Shown in pieces: positions 14,365 to 16,793 of a stretch of 16,793 bases of DNA (position 1 is the stretch's first letter; every line of letters begins with the position of its first letter). A program made the translations under genes and the position numbers. Below the pieces are notes generated by a model that saw only the letters and a list, made by a program, of their open reading frames with translations, was not told where the DNA came from and did not search any database. The DNA comes from an uncultured Erysipelotrichaceae bacterium. GTDB lineage: Bacteria > Bacillota_I > Bacilli_A > RF39 > UBA660. The stretch lies in NCBI GenBank assembly GCA_902772675.1, contig CACYBN010000147.1, forward strand, positions 1 to 16,793. Reading direction: 5' to 3'.

Positions 14365-14373
14365 TGATATAAT
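14365..14373 (+). promoter_or_regulatory. Extended -10 promoter for the SecA-like gene
   Basis: TGATATAAT, identical to the element at 2463-2471, with TATAAT at 14368-14373. There is no good -35 at the expected distance. Transcription would begin near 14380, and AGAGGTG (14386-14392) lies seven bases before the ATG at 14400. Confidence 0.65.
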
Positions 14374-14399
14374 AATAATTATAGTAGAGGTGCGTTTAT

Positions 14400-16793
14400 A
14401 TGAAGAGAAGAGAGGACTTAGCTCATTCTATTTTTGGGTATTTTTCTGAAAAAAAGAAAAAAAGTTCAATTGATCAAGTAGTTACTCAAATCAATGTAGA
14501 ATATAAAAGATATAAATTATTCTTAGGTATTAATCCAAGAGAAGGTAAGACTAGAGACTTTTTTAAATCAAGAACAGAATCCTTAAGAGGAGAATTAAAA
14601 ACTTATATAAAGTTAGGTTATTCTGAAGAAGAAGCTTTGAAAAGAATACTACCTAAAGCTTATGGTTTAGTTAAACTTGCTAGTGAAGTACAACTTAAGA
14701 AACCTCACTATGATGTTCAACTAATGGGTGGAATATTATTAAATGATGGTTATGTTTCTGAGATGGCTACTGGAGAAGGAAAAACAATTACTGCAGCTTT
14801 ACCTACTTTTTTAAACGCACTAACAGGTAAGGGAGCACATGTTATTACTCCAAATGAATATCTAGCAAAACGTGACTATGAAGAAATGAAACCTCTATAT
14901 GAATTATTAGGTCTTAGTGTTGGTTTAGTAGAAGAAATTAAACCATCTGATAGATCTGCTAGTATTAGTAAACGTACTGATGAATTATATCAAACAGATT
15001 TAGCTAAGTATGATAGAAAAGGTAAAACAGAAGAAATTATAGATAAAGAATTGTTTATACTTAGAAATCAAGCAAGAAGAGAAGCAATTAAGCAAATAAG
15101 TGCTGAAGATATTAGTTATCGTCAAAGACAATATCAATCAGATATAACTTATGGATCTAGTAATGCTTTTGCTTTTGATTACTTATTTGATGGATTAGAA
15201 ACAGATCCAAATAATATTAGAAATAGAATGGGTAATCCTAATTTCTTAGTTATAGATGAAGCAGATGCAGTATTATTTGATGATGCAGTAACTCCATTTG
15301 TATTATCTGGTACACAAGAAGATGAAGAATTAGCTATTTCAGAGGCAGAAAAACAAAAGAAATTAGAATCTATAAGATTATCAGCACTATTTATGGATAG
15401 TGTTCAAAGAGAAAATGATTTTATTATTAAATATATAAGAGATGAAGTTTATAAAAGAACAGGTAAAATGCAACCAGTATCTTCTACTTCGGGGTTAATA
15501 TTAAGAGTAAATGATCCTATAAAATTTGAAAAGATATCTCTTGGAGATGTAAAAGAAACTCATGAATTAGATATGACTCAAGCTATATATTATTGTCCTA
15601 AAACAAAAGAATTTCATATTACTACTTTAGGAGAAACAATGGTATTTAGTACTTTTAAAAATGAAGAAGTATCTAATATCTTAAATAGAAATAAAGATTT
15701 AATTTTAAATCTTACATATAATGGTAATCCTTTATTTAGAGAAAAAGCAGATTATGAAATAGATAGTAATGGTAATTTTATATTGAGACCTAGAGCTCTT
15801 GCGTATTTAATTGAATCAGGTAGTGTTCCTGAATTAACTAGTAAATTTGATGAATTTATGACAAGAGAATATCAAGATTATTGGGAAGATATAAATAATG
15901 CTATTTATGCAAATTTATTACTTGAAAGAGATGTTGAATATAAATATAGTATCCCATCAGGTAGTAAAGATCCTGAACATGAAAGAAGTATTTCTTTAAT
16001 TATGAATGGTAGAACTGCTGAAGGAAGAGTTTATTCTAAAGGTTTACAACAAGCTATTGAAGAAAAAGAAAGAATTATGTTAGGAAGAACAGGCTCTGAT
16101 ATTAAAATCGTAGGTACTAAATTAAAAGATACTTTAGCATCTATTCCTGCAGCCTCTTTCTTTGGTAGATATGAGAAGTTTTCTGGTATGACAGGTACTT
16201 CTGCTATTAGTGCATTTAGAGAATTATATGGATTAGATACATTTGTAGTTCCTAGAAATAAACCTAGAAATGTAACTGATAAAGGAGATAGATTATATAG
16301 TACTAGAGATCAAAAAAATAGAGCTATTCTAGAAGAAGTATCAGAATCTTATAGAAAAGGTCAACCAGTATTATTAGCTACTACTTCAGTTGATGAAAGT
16401 ATTTCTTTAAGAAATTATTTAGTTAGTGAATTAAGAAAAATGAATATTAATATAGATATTCCTGTATTAAATGCTAATGTAGATAATTTAGAAGAAGAAG
16501 CTAGAATTATTGCAGATGCTGGAGCTCCTAGAGCTATAACTATTTCTACAGAAATGGCTGGTCGTGGAACAGATATTAGATTAGGTGGAAAAGAACCAAG
16601 TTTAGAAGAAGAGATTGAACTTGAAAGACAAAGAAGAATTGAAAGAGTAATAGCTAATATGCAAAGAAATAATCCTTCTTTATTAGTAACTGATTCTATA
16701 ATAAGAGTAGCTACTGATATAGTTGATAAACATTTAAGTGATGTTACTTTAGCTGCTAGTGCTACTGTAGAGAAAAAGAAAAATATTAGAAAA
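14400..16793 (+). CDS. secA: SecA-family preprotein translocase ATPase, enlarged and divergent (3' end outside window)
   Basis: The frame stays open from the ATG at 14400 to the window end, giving 798 residues without a stop. SecA is the ATP-driven motor that pushes proteins through SecYEG. Motifs: HYDVQLMGG before Walker A GEGKT (125-129); HVITPNEYLAKRD; DITYGSSNAFAFDYL; DEAD box D286-D289 in LVIDEADAVLFDD with TPFVLSG after it; GMTGT (596-600); and MAGRGTD (719-725) in the second motor domain. From memory of the family, Walker A to DEAD is about 55 residues longer than in B. subtilis SecA, and DEAD to GMTGT is about 150 longer, so the insertions fall in NBD1 and around the preprotein-crosslinking region. 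A charged insert also follows MAGRGTDIRLGG. The usual QLRGRSGRQGD motif has not yet appeared. It could be the housekeeping SecA or a specialised second one. Confidence 0.88.
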   Translation, partial: MKRREDLAHSIFGYFSEKKKKSSIDQVVTQINVEYKRYKLFLGINPREGKTRDFFKSRTESLRGELKTYIKLGYSEEEALKRILPKAYGLVKLASEVQLKKPHYDVQLMGGILLNDGYVSEMATGEGKTITAALPTFLNALTGKGAHVITPNEYLAKRDYEEMKPLYELLGLSVGLVEEIKPSDRSASISKRTDELYQTDLAKYDRKGKTEEIIDKELFILRNQARREAIKQISAEDISYRQRQYQSDITYGSSNAFAFDYLFDGLETDPNNIRNRMGNPNFLVIDEADAVLFDDAVTPFVLSGTQEDEELAISEAEKQKKLESIRLSALFMDSVQRENDFIIKYIRDEVYKRTGKMQPVSSTSGLILRVNDPIKFEKISLGDVKETHELDMTQAIYYCPKTKEFHITTLGETMVFSTFKNEEVSNILNRNKDLILNLTYNGNPLFREKADYEIDSNGNFILRPRALAYLIESGSVPELTSKFDEFMTREYQDYWEDINNAIYANLLLERDVEYKYSIPSGSKDPEHERSISLIMNGRTAEGRVYSKGLQQAIEEKERIMLGRTGSDIKIVGTKLKDTLASIPAASFFGRYEKFSGMTGTSAISAFRELYGLDTFVVPRNKPRNVTDKGDRLYSTRDQKNRAILEEVSESYRKGQPVLLATTSVDESISLRNYLVSELRKMNINIDIPVLNANVDNLEEEARIIADAGAPRAITISTEMAGRGTDIRLGGKEPSLEEEIELERQRRIERVIANMQRNNPSLLVTDSIIRVATDIVDKHLSDVTLAASATVEKKKNIRK

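Noticed and set aside
1..16793. Mycoplasma-type genetic code (TGA read as tryptophan)
   Set aside because: Tryptophans in MraY, RsgA-operon proteins and the thioredoxin motif WCPAC are TGG, and several genes end in TGA exactly at the family's normal length or at an overlapping start codon.

Overview
The window is a very A+T-rich stretch (by eye roughly a quarter G+C) in which every credible gene lies on the + strand. Tryptophan is TGG and TGA is a genuine stop (rlmN, prpC, rsgA, rpe and the cysteine desulfurase all end in TGA), so the standard bacterial code applies. A PASTA-domain Ser/Thr kinase with its PP2C phosphatase, the order rlmN-prpC-prkC-rsgA-rpe, and MraY together indicate a Firmicutes/Bacilli-type bacterium that makes peptidoglycan. 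The base composition fits an uncultured, reduced, gut-type lineage near the Mollicutes boundary. That placement is inference, not shown by a marker gene.

Layout: (1) 1-3750, envelope glycosylation: the C-terminal part of a YfhO-family membrane protein, a membrane-anchored thioredoxin-fold protein with an acidic tail, a GtrB/CsbB-type glycosyltransferase and a small unknown membrane ORF. (2) 3837-4842, mraY as a single-gene unit with its own -10 element and terminator, away from any dcw cluster. (3) 4943-5627, an unrecognised Asn-rich three-helix membrane protein with its own terminator. (4) 5638-14319, a nine-gene, tightly packed operon: rlmN, prpC, prkC, rsgA, a divergent rpe, a lipoprotein, a cysteine desulfurase, an 86-residue thioredoxin-like protein, and a protein with two exported thioredoxin domains fused to a CcdA/DsbD-type membrane domain. 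(5) 14365 to the end, a SecA-family ATPase, cut by the window edge, with large insertions between its motor motifs.

How the genes work together: the first half of the operon is the conserved Firmicutes module linking ribosome maturation (RlmN, RsgA) to cell-wall sensing (PrpC/PrkC). The last three genes look like a thiol-handling cassette: sulfur mobilisation, a cytosolic dithiol protein, and a transmembrane electron conduit feeding two exported CPHC domains. With the anchored thioredoxin-like protein at 1652, the window encodes four thioredoxin-fold domains in three proteins, which suggests unusual attention to extracytoplasmic thiols. YfhO plus a CsbB-type transferase suggests undecaprenyl-phosphate-sugar-dependent decoration of a surface polymer.

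The most notable items are the tandem-Trx/CcdA fusion with its neighbours, the expanded SecA, and the YfhO/CsbB-like pair. No RNA genes, CRISPR arrays or mobile elements were seen. There is no gene-free stretch longer than 300 bases.
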